Assembly (NCBI GenBank): GCA_025963725.1 | Contig: JAOQAE010000006.1 | Span: 868,001 to 932,000 of the forward strand | Direction: 5' to 3' | Length of the DNA: 64,000 nucleotides | Source: Bacteroidota bacterium | GTDB taxonomy: Bacteria > Bacteroidota > Bacteroidia > 2-12-FULL-35-15 | In this document: positions 17,588 to 26,400 of the stretch, piece by piece | Position numbering within the stretch: position 1 is the first letter of the stretch | How the letters are laid out: every line of letters starts with the position of its first letter | The notes under the pieces: model-generated | What the model was told of the DNA's origin: nothing | Database searches by the model: none | The model's input: the letters and a program-made list of their open reading frames with translations, nothing else | Position numbers and translations under genes: made by a program

Positions 17588-17614
17588 TACAGATTTTCTG
17601 TACAAACATACAGA
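17588..17614. promoter_or_regulatory. Candidate XRE operator: TACAGA half sites
   Basis: TACAGA-TTT-TCTGTA forms an inverted repeat at 17588-17602, and a third TACAGA half site follows at 17609-17614. The cluster sits just upstream of the 99-residue gene and in the divergent region facing the XRE gene. Binding by that regulator is inferred. Confidence 0.5.
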
Positions 17615-17702
17615 ATAAATTTCAAAAATCAGGCAAATTGTAAAGAATCTGTTAACGTTTATCATATTTATCTAACAACCCGATCAGAAATTCTTAAAAT
17701 CG

Positions 17703-17918
17703 ATGACCAAGCTTGGTAAATATCTTGCCAAAAGATCAGTAAACAAATCCGAAATTTCAAGGAAAACTGGCATCAGTAAACCACGAATAAGTGAGCTAAC
17801 TCTTAATACAGCTACCAAGCTAAGGGCAGACGAACTATATCTGATCGCTCTCGCAATTAACGTGGAACCGTGCGAGATTTTATTGGAAGTTTGCGGGCAT
17901 CTTAAACTTGAAAAGTGA
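17703..17918 (+). CDS. XRE-family HTH regulator
   Basis: A 71-residue single-domain helix-turn-helix protein. The HTH runs from about residue 15 to 60: NKSEISRKTGISKPRISELTL is the helix-turn-helix core, followed by a helix with ADELYLIALAINVEP, typical of Cro/C1-type regulators. There is no extra domain. It is divergent from the 17281-17580 and 17046-17252 pair, with TACAGA half sites in between, an arrangement typical of a self-regulated accessory module. It could also act as a controller protein for nearby restriction genes, but no direct link is visible. Confidence 0.75.
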   Translation: MTKLGKYLAKRSVNKSEISRKTGISKPRISELTLNTATKLRADELYLIALAINVEPCEILLEVCGHLKLEK

Positions 17919-18235
17919 TCAGCCCCATTAAATTAATCCTGGGTTTTCACCCAAAATAATTTCGTCAATAATCCTCTTCCCGCTTCCGCTTCCTAGGAAC
18001 AAGATAGTTCACTGATAAACTTTTGAAGAATGGGGGATGTGTGCCGACATTTTCCCAAATCGACAGCAATCTCTTCCCACTGATACAACCACCATCGCCG
18101 CAACTCCTGTTGATTCTCACAATGCGTTTTTTCCTGGCAATGGGCATATTTTTTTCATGCTGATCTACTGCTGGACATGAAAATTCCGGCTTAAAAACTC
18201 AGTAAAATTTAAACAATTAACCCAAAACCATTCAC
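17919..18235. other. Gene-free interval of 317 bases
   Basis: I see no supported gene here. Short minus-strand frames exist at 17965-18147, one reading ENQQELRRWWLYQWEEIAVD without any usable start, which might be a decayed coding remnant. No IS ends or tRNA are visible. Confidence 0.4.
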
Positions 18236-20284
18236 ATGAAAATATCTACCCGATCAGTTATCCTGTTCGCCTTTCTGCTCCTCGGAATTACCGCGGGCAA
18301 AGCGCAGTGGGCAGCCACAAGCAACCTCTATGGAGGAAGCATCTTCTCCATGGCCTCCGATGGAACCAACACCTTTGCAGGCACCATCGACGGCGTATTC
18401 CTTACAACCGACAACGGCGCCAGCTGGCATGCATCAAACAGCGGCCTGCCCAACAACATTACGGTAAATGCCATTGCCATCGGCCTTGGCAAGGTCTTCA
18501 TCGGCACCTACGGCTCCGGGATCTACGTTTCTTCGGATAACGGAAGCTCCTGGACACAATCGAACACCGGCCTTGTAAGCCTCGATGTACGCCACCTCCT
18601 TATCAATGGAAGCAGCATCTATGCAGGAACGGGCTCCAACGGGCTTTTCGTGTCAACGGATAACGGCGCCACATGGACAGCGATGCCCGGCACCATAGGA
18701 TTTGAATCAGGCGCCATTGCCATCAGCGGAAGCTACATGTTCGTAGGCAACAGCAGCGGCGTTGAAGTATCGACCAATAACGGGCTCACCTGGAACCTGA
18801 TGACCTCCGGCCTTACCAATCCGCATGTGAATACAATCGCCATCAGCGGCAGCACCATTTTTGCGGGCACTAACGGCGGCATGTCCATGTCGACCGATAA
18901 CGGCAGCACCTGGAGCGCAACCAACACCGGCCTGAGCAACGATGGCGGCATCACCCATCCTCCGATCGCCGACATTGCCATCAGTGGAAGCACATTGTAT
19001 GCAGCAACAGCAACGGGATTATTCCTCTCCACCGACAATGGCGCCACCTGGAGCAACTCCAGCAGCGGCATGGCCAACACCTATATTCATGCGCTCGCCC
19101 TGAGCGGAACGGATGTGTTCGCGGGAACGGACGGCGGCGCTTACCTTTCTACCAACAGCGGCAGCTCCTGGATGATCAAAAACAACGGGATCACCACTAC
19201 GGTTGTTTTCTCGCTGCTGGCAGACGGCTCCTATATTTATGCAGGCACCGATTACCTCGGGATCTTCCGCTCGGGCGACGATGGCAATACCTGGATTGAA
19301 GCTAACAATGGGCTTAACAGCCGGTATGTGCGGGCGCTGGCCAAAAACGGCAGCACACTTTTTGCAGGAACGGATGCGGGCGTATTTGTATCTTCCGACA
19401 GCGGAAGCAATTGGACAGCCTCCAACACGGGCCTTACTAACCTGCAGGTAACAGCCATTGCAGTGAATGCTGCGGGCATCTTCGCAGGAACATACGGCGG
19501 CGGCGTGTTTATGTCGGCAGATAACGGAGCCAGCTGGTCGCCCGTAAATACGGGCCTTACCACCCAGAATATGCTCACGATCGCTATCAATGGCTCCAAT
19601 ATATTTGCAGGAACCTTCTTCGGCGGCGCATTTTTATCCACCGATAATGGCAGCACCTGGACAGAAGTGAACACAGGGCTTTCAAACCCGATCGTGCGTT
19701 CCTTTACGTTCAGCGGAAGCAATGTTTTTGCAGGAACGGAAGGCGGCGTGTTCTTGTCGGCCGACAACGGTGCTACCTGGACACCCGTAAATTCGGGACG
19801 CGCAGGCTCTGACGTGATCAATTCGATGGTCAGCAACGGGCCGGAGGTATATGCAGGCACAGAGGACGGGGTTTATCTCACCATCGACAACGGCAGCTCG
19901 TGGATGCCTGTTAACTCCGGCTTTTCAGCGAACACTATCGCTTATGCGATGGCCGTAAGCGGAACCGATATTTTTGCCGGAACCGACAGTGGCGGAGTAT
20001 GGCGCCGCTCCCTTGCAGAGATCACAGGAATTAAAACCCCGCAAACGGCAAGGATCAATGTCTATCCGAACCCATCCACAGGCATGTACAGAATTTCAAA
20101 TACGGGCATTGAAAACCCGGAGCTGAAGGTTTACAACACTACAGGCGAACTGATCTACGGCTCGGAGACAAGCGGCATGAGCTCGGAGATCGACCTCAGC
20201 GCACAGCCTGCAGGGATCTATTTTCTCAGCATAAAGAACAGGGATGGCAGCAAACAATTTTATGAAAAGCTGCTGAAGCAATAA
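18236..20284 (+). CDS. Secreted BNR-like propeller protein with T9SS type A domain
   Basis: A 682-residue secreted protein. The signal peptide has a hydrophobic LFAFLLLGITAG core and cleavage after KAQ. The mature region is thirteen full copies and one partial copy of a unit of about 42-45 residues with the phrase (F/Y)xSxDNGxxW...NxGL, as in BNR/Ycf48-type beta-propellers (for example FLSTDNGSTWTEVNTGL). The number of blades suggests two seven-bladed propellers or one extended array. The C-terminal 75 residues are a T9SS type A sorting domain (INVYPNPSTGMYRI ... FYEKLLKQ). It is expected on the cell surface or secreted; the ligand is unknown. It is a single gene with its own terminator. Confidence 0.9.
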   Translation: MKISTRSVILFAFLLLGITAGKAQWAATSNLYGGSIFSMASDGTNTFAGTIDGVFLTTDNGASWHASNSGLPNNITVNAIAIGLGKVFIGTYGSGIYVSSDNGSSWTQSNTGLVSLDVRHLLINGSSIYAGTGSNGLFVSTDNGATWTAMPGTIGFESGAIAISGSYMFVGNSSGVEVSTNNGLTWNLMTSGLTNPHVNTIAISGSTIFAGTNGGMSMSTDNGSTWSATNTGLSNDGGITHPPIADIAISGSTLYAATATGLFLSTDNGATWSNSSSGMANTYIHALALSGTDVFAGTDGGAYLSTNSGSSWMIKNNGITTTVVFSLLADGSYIYAGTDYLGIFRSGDDGNTWIEANNGLNSRYVRALAKNGSTLFAGTDAGVFVSSDSGSNWTASNTGLTNLQVTAIAVNAAGIFAGTYGGGVFMSADNGASWSPVNTGLTTQNMLTIAINGSNIFAGTFFGGAFLSTDNGSTWTEVNTGLSNPIVRSFTFSGSNVFAGTEGGVFLSADNGATWTPVNSGRAGSDVINSMVSNGPEVYAGTEDGVYLTIDNGSSWMPVNSGFSANTIAYAMAVSGTDIFAGTDSGGVWRRSLAEITGIKTPQTARINVYPNPSTGMYRISNTGIENPELKVYNTTGELIYGSETSGMSSEIDLSAQPAGIYFLSIKNRDGSKQFYEKLLKQ

Positions 20285-20292
20285 AAATCAAG

Positions 20293-20316
20293 AAGGGGCC
20301 GAAAGGCCCTTTTTTA
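20293..20316 (+). terminator. Rho-independent terminator
   Basis: An eight-pair stem (AAGGGGCC with GGCCCTTT, one G-U pair) closed by a GAAA tetraloop and followed by a T run, nine bases after the propeller gene stop. Confidence 0.85.
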
Positions 20317-20371
20317 TTCCGCATGAGTAATAAGATCACTTCGCCATTGCTTAGGCCCAAATGAATTTTTT

Positions 20372-20399
20372 TAAAATAATACCGATCGGTATTATTTTA
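20372..20399. promoter_or_regulatory. TetR operator: perfect 28-bp palindrome
   Basis: Positions 20372-20399 are a perfect palindrome centred between 20385 and 20386, with core ATACCGATCGGTAT. It lies upstream of the TetR gene and abuts its -7 box (20402-20409), so bound protein would block RNA polymerase. The same core recurs before the thiolase gene at 21040. Confidence 0.85.
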
Positions 20400-20401
20400 T
20401 T

Positions 20402-20409
20402 TATATTTG
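20402..20409 (+). promoter_or_regulatory. TAnnTTTG -7 box of the TetR gene
   Basis: TATATTTG matches the Bacteroidota -7 consensus, 22 bases before the TetR start and directly after the operator palindrome. Confidence 0.6.
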
Positions 20410-20430
20410 CAGCGTAAACGAAATTGTAAG

Positions 20431-21021
20431 ATGTCAAAAGCCGGTCGCACACGCCAGTATATCATTGAAAAAACAGCGCATGTTTTTAATGCCAAGGGCT
20501 ATTCCGGCACTTCGCTCAGCGACCTGATAGAAGCCACTGGCCTTACCAAAGGCAGCATCTACGGGAACTTTGAGAATAAGGATGAAGTGGCCATTGCAGC
20601 CTTTGATTACAACTTCGGCAACATCACCGCGCTGATCAGGGACCGCATCCGGGAAAAGGATACGGCGATTGAAAAGCTCCTCGTATATCCGCAAACACAC
20701 CGTAACCTCCTGAAGATCCCTTTTCTTAAAGCCGGCTGCCCCCTCCTGAACACTTCCGTGGATGCTGATGATACACATCCCCTGCTCCGGGAAAGAGCGG
20801 TGAAGGCATTGAACTTATGGCGCTCCTCCATTGTAAAGATCATCGAGCATGGCATCCAGGCAAAAGAGATCAGGAAGGATACAAACCCAACGGCCTTTGC
20901 AGCTATCCTCATTTCATTAACTGAAGGTGCCATAATGCAGGCGAAGGTAACCGGCAAGCCAGCCGAACTAAACATTACCATGGACTTTTTAGAAAATATG
21001 ATCCGGGATTTAAAACGATAA
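20431..21021 (+). CDS. TetR-family transcriptional regulator
   Basis: A 196-residue repressor-type protein. The N-terminal HTH is evident (TRQYIIEKTAHVFNAKGYSG, then LSDLIEATGLTKGSIYGNFENKDEV), and the rest is the helical ligand-binding domain. The start at 20431 follows the -7 box by 22 bases. Matching palindromes stand before its own gene and before the thiolase gene 60 bases downstream, so it probably controls itself and the acyl-CoA genes that follow. The inducer may be an acyl-CoA or fatty-acid-like molecule, inferred only from the neighbours. Confidence 0.9.
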   Translation: MSKAGRTRQYIIEKTAHVFNAKGYSGTSLSDLIEATGLTKGSIYGNFENKDEVAIAAFDYNFGNITALIRDRIREKDTAIEKLLVYPQTHRNLLKIPFLKAGCPLLNTSVDADDTHPLLRERAVKALNLWRSSIVKIIEHGIQAKEIRKDTNPTAFAAILISLTEGAIMQAKVTGKPAELNITMDFLENMIRDLKR

Positions 21022-21039
21022 AAAAATTTACTCATAACC

Positions 21040-21053
21040 ATACCGTTCGGTAT
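21040..21053. promoter_or_regulatory. Second TetR operator before the thiolase gene
   Basis: ATACCG-TT-CGGTAT repeats the core of the 20372-20399 palindrome with one central base changed. It lies 30 bases before the thiolase start, overlapping the expected promoter. Confidence 0.75.
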
Positions 21054-21082
21054 ATTTTGCAGAACGTTTAAAACTTATACTT

Positions 21083-22264
21083 ATGAAAGAAGCATTTATC
21101 ATTTCCGCCAAACGAACGCCGACAGGCGGGTTCCTGGGCAGCTTATCGGGATCGTCTGCAACGGAGCTGGGCGCCATCGCGATCAGGGAAGCGTACCTGT
21201 CGGCAGGCGTTGAACCCACGGCCATCGATTCGGTTTACATGGGCAATGTGCTGTCGGCCAACCTCGGGCAATCACCGGCCCGGCAGGCGGCAAAGTTCGC
21301 AGGCATTCCAAATGAAACGGATTGCACTACTGTAAATAAAGTATGTGCGGCCGGCATGAAAGCCGCCATTATAGGCGCACAGCAGATCCAGCTCGGACTG
21401 GAGCATCTCGTGATCGCAGGAGGCATGGAAAGCATGAGCAACGTCCCGCATTACGCGATGCTGAGAAAAGGATTGAAAATGGGCAACGCCACTTTTATTG
21501 ACGGATTGCTGAAGGATGGCTTAACGGATGTGTATCACAACTTCCACATGGGAAACGCCGCTGAAATGTGCGTGCAGAAATATGAGCTGAGCCGCGAGCA
21601 GCAGGATGAGTTCGCGCTCCTGTCGTACGCGCGTGCCGCCAAAGCCAGCAGGGAAGGCAAGTTCAAAGGTGAGATCATCCCTTTCAGGGTAGCCCAGAAA
21701 ACAGGTGAAACCCTGTTAGAGGAAGATGAGGACATCTCCAAAATAATTCCCGACAAGGTTGCTAAATTAAAGCCCACCTTCCAGGAGAACGGCACCATCA
21801 CTGCCGCCAACGCGAGCAATTTAAACGATGGCGCCGCCGCCCTGCTCCTCGCATCCGCAGATGCCGTGACGAAGCACAAGCTCAAACCCCTGGCAAAGAT
21901 CATCGCGTATGCCGATGCTGCGCAGGCACCCGAATGGTTTACCACAGCGCCATCGGCAGCCATCGGCAAAGCATTAAAAATGGCAGGCTTAACATTGGAG
22001 GACATCAGCTTTTTTGAGATCAATGAAGCGTATGCAGCGGTTGTGCTGGCCAATCAAAAGATCCTTGGCCTCGATCCGAACAAAGTGAATGTATATGGCG
22101 GCGCAGTGGCGATGGGCCATCCGCTGGGTGCCTCCGGGGCGCGCATCATCTGTACGTTGATCTCCGTATTGAAACAGGAAGGCGGCCGCTACGGCTTAGC
22201 CGCGATCTGCAACGGCGGCGGCGGCGCATCCGCAATCATCATCGAAAACATTAACGCGAATTAA
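21083..22264 (+). CDS. Acetyl-CoA C-acetyltransferase (thiolase)
   Basis: Condenses or cleaves acyl-CoA, here most like biosynthetic acetoacetyl-CoA thiolase. The 393-residue length is standard. Catalytic residues are C88 in VNKVCAAGMKA, H346 in GHPLGASGARI and C376 in CNGGGGAS. It is cytoplasmic. It follows the TetR gene and a matching operator, and precedes a DUF1572 gene and a hotdog thioesterase on the same strand, suggesting a small regulated acyl-CoA unit. Whether it acts in degradation or in making ketone-type precursors is not determined; no partner hydroxyacyl-CoA dehydrogenase is adjacent. Confidence 0.94.
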   Translation: MKEAFIISAKRTPTGGFLGSLSGSSATELGAIAIREAYLSAGVEPTAIDSVYMGNVLSANLGQSPARQAAKFAGIPNETDCTTVNKVCAAGMKAAIIGAQQIQLGLEHLVIAGGMESMSNVPHYAMLRKGLKMGNATFIDGLLKDGLTDVYHNFHMGNAAEMCVQKYELSREQQDEFALLSYARAAKASREGKFKGEIIPFRVAQKTGETLLEEDEDISKIIPDKVAKLKPTFQENGTITAANASNLNDGAAALLLASADAVTKHKLKPLAKIIAYADAAQAPEWFTTAPSAAIGKALKMAGLTLEDISFFEINEAYAAVVLANQKILGLDPNKVNVYGGAVAMGHPLGASGARIICTLISVLKQEGGRYGLAAICNGGGGASAIIIENINAN

Positions 22265-22284
22265 ATAATTAAAAACAACACGCT

Positions 22285-22863
22285 ATGAAAACAGGCTATT
22301 TAGAAAGTGTGACCAAACAATTCGAGTATTACAAATCACTGGGCGATAAAACGATTGCGCAGCTGCCCGCTGAAAAGCTCTCCTGGCAATACAATGCGGA
22401 GTCGAACAGCATCGCCACCATTGTGAAGCACCTGAGCGGGAATATGCTTTCACGCTGGACCGACTTCCTCACTACCGACGGCGAAAAGGAATGGCGGCAG
22501 CGCGACAATGAATTTGAGAACGACATGAGCTCTAAGGAAGACATCATCGCCACCTGGGAAAAAGGATGGAAATGTTTGTTCGATGCATTGGCAAGCGTGA
22601 ATGATGATGAGCTCGATAAGATCATCTACATCCGCAACCAGGGGCATACCGTAATGGAGGCCATTAACCGGCAGCTGGCGCATTATCCGTACCATGTAGG
22701 GCAGATGGTGTTTATCGGCAAGATGATCCTTGATGAGAGCTGGCAATCTCTTTCGATACCCCGCGGGAAATCCGGCGCGTTCAATGCAGAAAAATTCTCA
22801 AAAGAAAAGCACAGGGAACATTTCACAGAAGAGTTCCTGAAAAACAAGGACGAAAAAAAGTAA
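22285..22863 (+). CDS. DUF1572 / DinB-like metal-binding protein
   Basis: A 192-residue four-helix-bundle protein of the DUF1572/DinB-like group. Likely metal-binding His residues are in IVKHLSGN (about residue 50) and in HYPYHVGQMVFIGKM (about residues 133-137), the usual three-His set. Members bind a divalent metal, and some act as thiol-dependent transferases, but most have no known reaction. It starts 20 bases after the thiolase stop and so is very likely co-transcribed. Confidence 0.85.
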   Translation: MKTGYLESVTKQFEYYKSLGDKTIAQLPAEKLSWQYNAESNSIATIVKHLSGNMLSRWTDFLTTDGEKEWRQRDNEFENDMSSKEDIIATWEKGWKCLFDALASVNDDELDKIIYIRNQGHTVMEAINRQLAHYPYHVGQMVFIGKMILDESWQSLSIPRGKSGAFNAEKFSKEKHREHFTEEFLKNKDEKK

Positions 22864-22936
22864 TCTTAAAGATACAGATAACGAATGCCCGCGAATTTTA
22901 CGAATCGCGGATGCATAAATATATTCAGTAAAAACT

Positions 22937-23428
22937 ATGGATAAAACTTCAACCTCCAACTACAAGATCCGCTTTAACGATTGCGATATGTTCGGACACC
23001 TCAACAACTCCAGCTATCTCGATTACCTGATCAACGCACGCGAAGATCATTTAAAGGATAATTACAACCTGAGCCTGGCCGACTATTATAAAAAGGGACA
23101 GGGCTGGGTAGTGAGCACGCACGAGATCGCCTATGTGCGACCCGCTGTGTACAACGAAACGGTAAGCATTCAATCCACCCTGCTGCTTGCCGATAATGAA
23201 TCGGTATATGTGGAGACCATGATGATGAATGAAAAGCAGGATCAGCTGAAAGCGATCATGCGAACAAAGCTGATCCATGTAAGCACAACCACCGGAAGAA
23301 AGGAACCGCATGATCCGGAATTTCTTGCATGGGCCAAATCAATGGAGAACAGCGAAGTATACGCGCAGGGTAATCTGCAGGAACGGATCAAACTACTGCT
23401 TGCGGAGATGAAGGAAAGAAAGGGATGA
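22937..23428 (+). CDS. Acyl-CoA thioesterase, 4HBT hotdog family
   Basis: A 163-residue hotdog-fold hydrolase that releases free acids from acyl-CoA. The family signature RFNDCDMFGHLNNSSYLDYL (from residue 12) contains the catalytic Asp region of 4-hydroxybenzoyl-CoA thioesterases (D15/D17) and the HxNN loop. It is 73 bases downstream of the DUF1572 gene and probably shares its transcript, ending the TetR-controlled group. The substrate is unknown. It is convergent with the large M43 protease gene; only nine bases separate them. Confidence 0.88.
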   Translation: MDKTSTSNYKIRFNDCDMFGHLNNSSYLDYLINAREDHLKDNYNLSLADYYKKGQGWVVSTHEIAYVRPAVYNETVSIQSTLLLADNESVYVETMMMNEKQDQLKAIMRTKLIHVSTTTGRKEPHDPEFLAWAKSMENSEVYAQGNLQERIKLLLAEMKERKG

Positions 23429-23437
23429 GGTTCGGCT

Positions 23438-26400
23438 CTATCTCAGCAGGCTGATAAAGCCTGTGAACGTTTTCTTTACACCTGAAACATATTCGATCTC
23501 CGCGATATAATAGTAAACGCCGTCGGATGCGTTCTCACCCTTTATTTTCCCGTCCCAGGAACCACCATCGGCAACCGCTGCAATTTCAAGTCCCCAGCGG
23601 TCGAAGAGCCTGCAGCTGATCTTCTCCCCGCACAAGGCCGGGATGAACCACCTGTCGTTTACGTTATCATTATTGGGGCTGAAGCAATTGGGAATGCTGA
23701 GCGTATCCGCGCTGCCATAGCCAGAAACATGAACCGTTGTATCGTACATGCAGCTGTGATCATCTTTTATCTCTATGCTGTAATAACCGCTTACAAGGTT
23801 CGGATAGCTTAATGCAGAGGTATAACCGCCGTTATTAAAGCTCACGAGGTAAGGCGCGGCAGAATTATCCGTAATGGTTAACAGGATGCTTCCACCGCCG
23901 TTTCCGCAGGTCTCATCAGTGGCTGTTACGAGGATCGCATCAGAAGGATCGGGAAGCACCGTGATCTCTATGCTGTCGGTTGCCGTGCATCCCTCTGCTG
24001 TGCTGGCGGCCAGATAATAGTGAATGCTGCCCAGAGGGCTTGCCACCGGATGATCGCAGGTATTGCAGCTGAGATAGGTGGCAGGCTCCCAGTTAAAGCT
24101 GCTGAAGGTGGCGCTGCCTGTGAATGAGAGCTGCAGGCTGTCGCCGCCGCAGACCGTGGTGTCACTCACTATATCCACAACAGGAGCGGGCGCCGCAATG
24201 ATCCTCATTGTATCCGTAAGAGCGCCGCAGGGGCTGTTGGCTGTGACCCAGTACAGACCCGGGCCGAATGCCGTGTACGTTTGGCCATGCGAGCCATCCT
24301 GCCAGGTATACTGCTGGAAGCCCGCGCCGGCATCGATCACGATGGTGCCGTTGCCGCATAAGGCAGTATCGTTTCCAAGGTTGAGGCTGGAAGAATCGTT
24401 ACCGATGCTTACGGTTACCGTATCGGAAGCTGTGCAGATCCTGCGCAGTGAAAAATCATCCATTCCAAAATCATTTCCATAGCCGTCTGTTTCCGTATTT
24501 ACCACTTTAAATGTAACGCTTGTATTCGGCCCCGAATTCCACACCGGCGGGCCATACTGATCCCACGTCCATGTTCCCGTATACGGGATGCCCGCCTGGG
24601 TGGCAAGGGTTATATCGCCCGTAACATTTCCAATGGCGTGGATCTCAAAATCGGGCTGAACCTGATCTGCACGCGAAGCCCAGAATGTGAATTCATAATC
24701 CGTATTCGCCGTGATCGCCGGAATAGATTGCTCCCAAAGCATTGTTACCCCGCTCGAACACCCGTCAACCGACATAAAATAATTATCACTTGTAGGCGTA
24801 TGATCCGGAAGCCCTGAAAAGGCCGTAAAGAAATCAGGCCCCACATAGTAATTGCAGGGTGCATAAGAAGCGCTGTATAGCTGTCCGCTGCTAAAGCCGT
24901 AATTGCCAAGCACAAAACCCGGGTTCACCACAAGGTTGGAATCGATATTCACACCAGTTACCGTATACGTTGTTGTGCCTATGGCAGATGCCACCGGGTT
25001 CGCGACCGAGGGATCGGAGAGCCCCGTGGCCGGCGACCATGAATAGCTGGTATAGCCGCCGCTTACACTAAGCTGCACGGAAGTTCCGCTGCAGACGGTC
25101 GTGTCATCACAGGCAAGCAGCTCAGGACAAAATGAATTACACAGGTTCGCGCAATTAGTGGTGATTATTGAAGCCTGCTGCACCGACCACATTGCGGTCG
25201 AGGAAAGCGTTCCGTTATTCCCGTTCGGAGTAGCATCGAGGCAGGCTGTTCCTGCATTTTGGTTTGCACGGTAATAGATCAGGAGATCGGCCTCGCTGCC
25301 TGCGAGGCATTGGTCATGGTCTGCTGCGATCTCAGCATCCGTCCGTACCTTTTTCCAGATCCTGACCTCGTCGAGGTTGCCTCCCAGCGGCGGGCCGGGA
25401 TATCCCGGGTTTAACGCTGCATCCCAGCTGAGCTGCCCGGGGATGATCCTTGAAAAAGGCGTTGAGCTGATCGTTTTCGTATCCACTAAAGCGCCATCCA
25501 GGTAAAGCTTCCCGGTGTGCGTTACGTAATCCATTGTGCCGGCAACGTGGTACCATGTTCCGAGAATGAATCCGCCCGGAGGCGCATAATTACAGGTGGA
25601 AGGGCTCGGGCCGCCGGGGCCGTCCACTTTAAATGCAAGGCTTGTTACAGGCACATTCCCTACTCCGCCGGTCCAGCCGAAGGACAATGAAATGTCTTCA
25701 TACACCACGCCATCAATGGCGCAGATCATGGGCCGGAAATCGGTTCCGAATGGGTCCGTTAAGCGTACCCAGCATTCCCAGGTAAAGCCGTTGCTGCTGT
25801 AGATCTCATTTGTAAGCGGCAGGTGAACCGAAGAATTTGTATTGGTAAGGTCGAGAGAGCCTTCACAGGTAGTGGAAACCGGCTCGGTAACAATTACCTG
25901 CACGGAATCAAGCGCGTCGAGGCAAAAAGATGGATCGGTGCTGATGGCGCGGTATTTCATCCAGAATGATCCCTGTGAAGCAAAGGTATGCGCAAAGGTG
26001 GATGCCGTGCTCAGGATGCTGCCCGGATTTAAATACCATTGCTGTCCGCCCGCATTTGTAAACGTTCCCTGGAAATTCACGGAGCTGCCGGTAGTAACCG
26101 TAACTGCTGAAGACGGGAGTGTGATGGTGGCTGTAACCGGCGCTGGGCATGGAGAAGAACAGCTCAGGCAGTTCAGCAGGCTGCTCCTTACATTATTTAA
26201 AAAGTAATTCATCCGGGTATACTGTCCGGCAGTGAACAGGTTATAGCAGGAGAAGCTGCTGTAATCCATATAGTCGTTCCCAAGGTCGGCCACATCCGCA
26301 GTGAAGGGATTGTTCGAAGTTGGGTCATCGGTATCGGTGCTGCAGGAGTTTGCGCTTGGCGTGCAGGAGGAGAACGTGGTTTGGTCGGGAGGAGTATCGC

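Noticed and set aside
17965-18147. 60-residue minus-strand frame
   Set aside because: Basic composition without a recognisable domain or promoter; a neighbouring frame looks more protein-like but has no start, so at most a remnant.
19252-19860. 202-residue frame opposite the propeller gene
   Set aside because: A shadow of the repetitive, high-GC coding strand; its repeats mirror those of the real gene.
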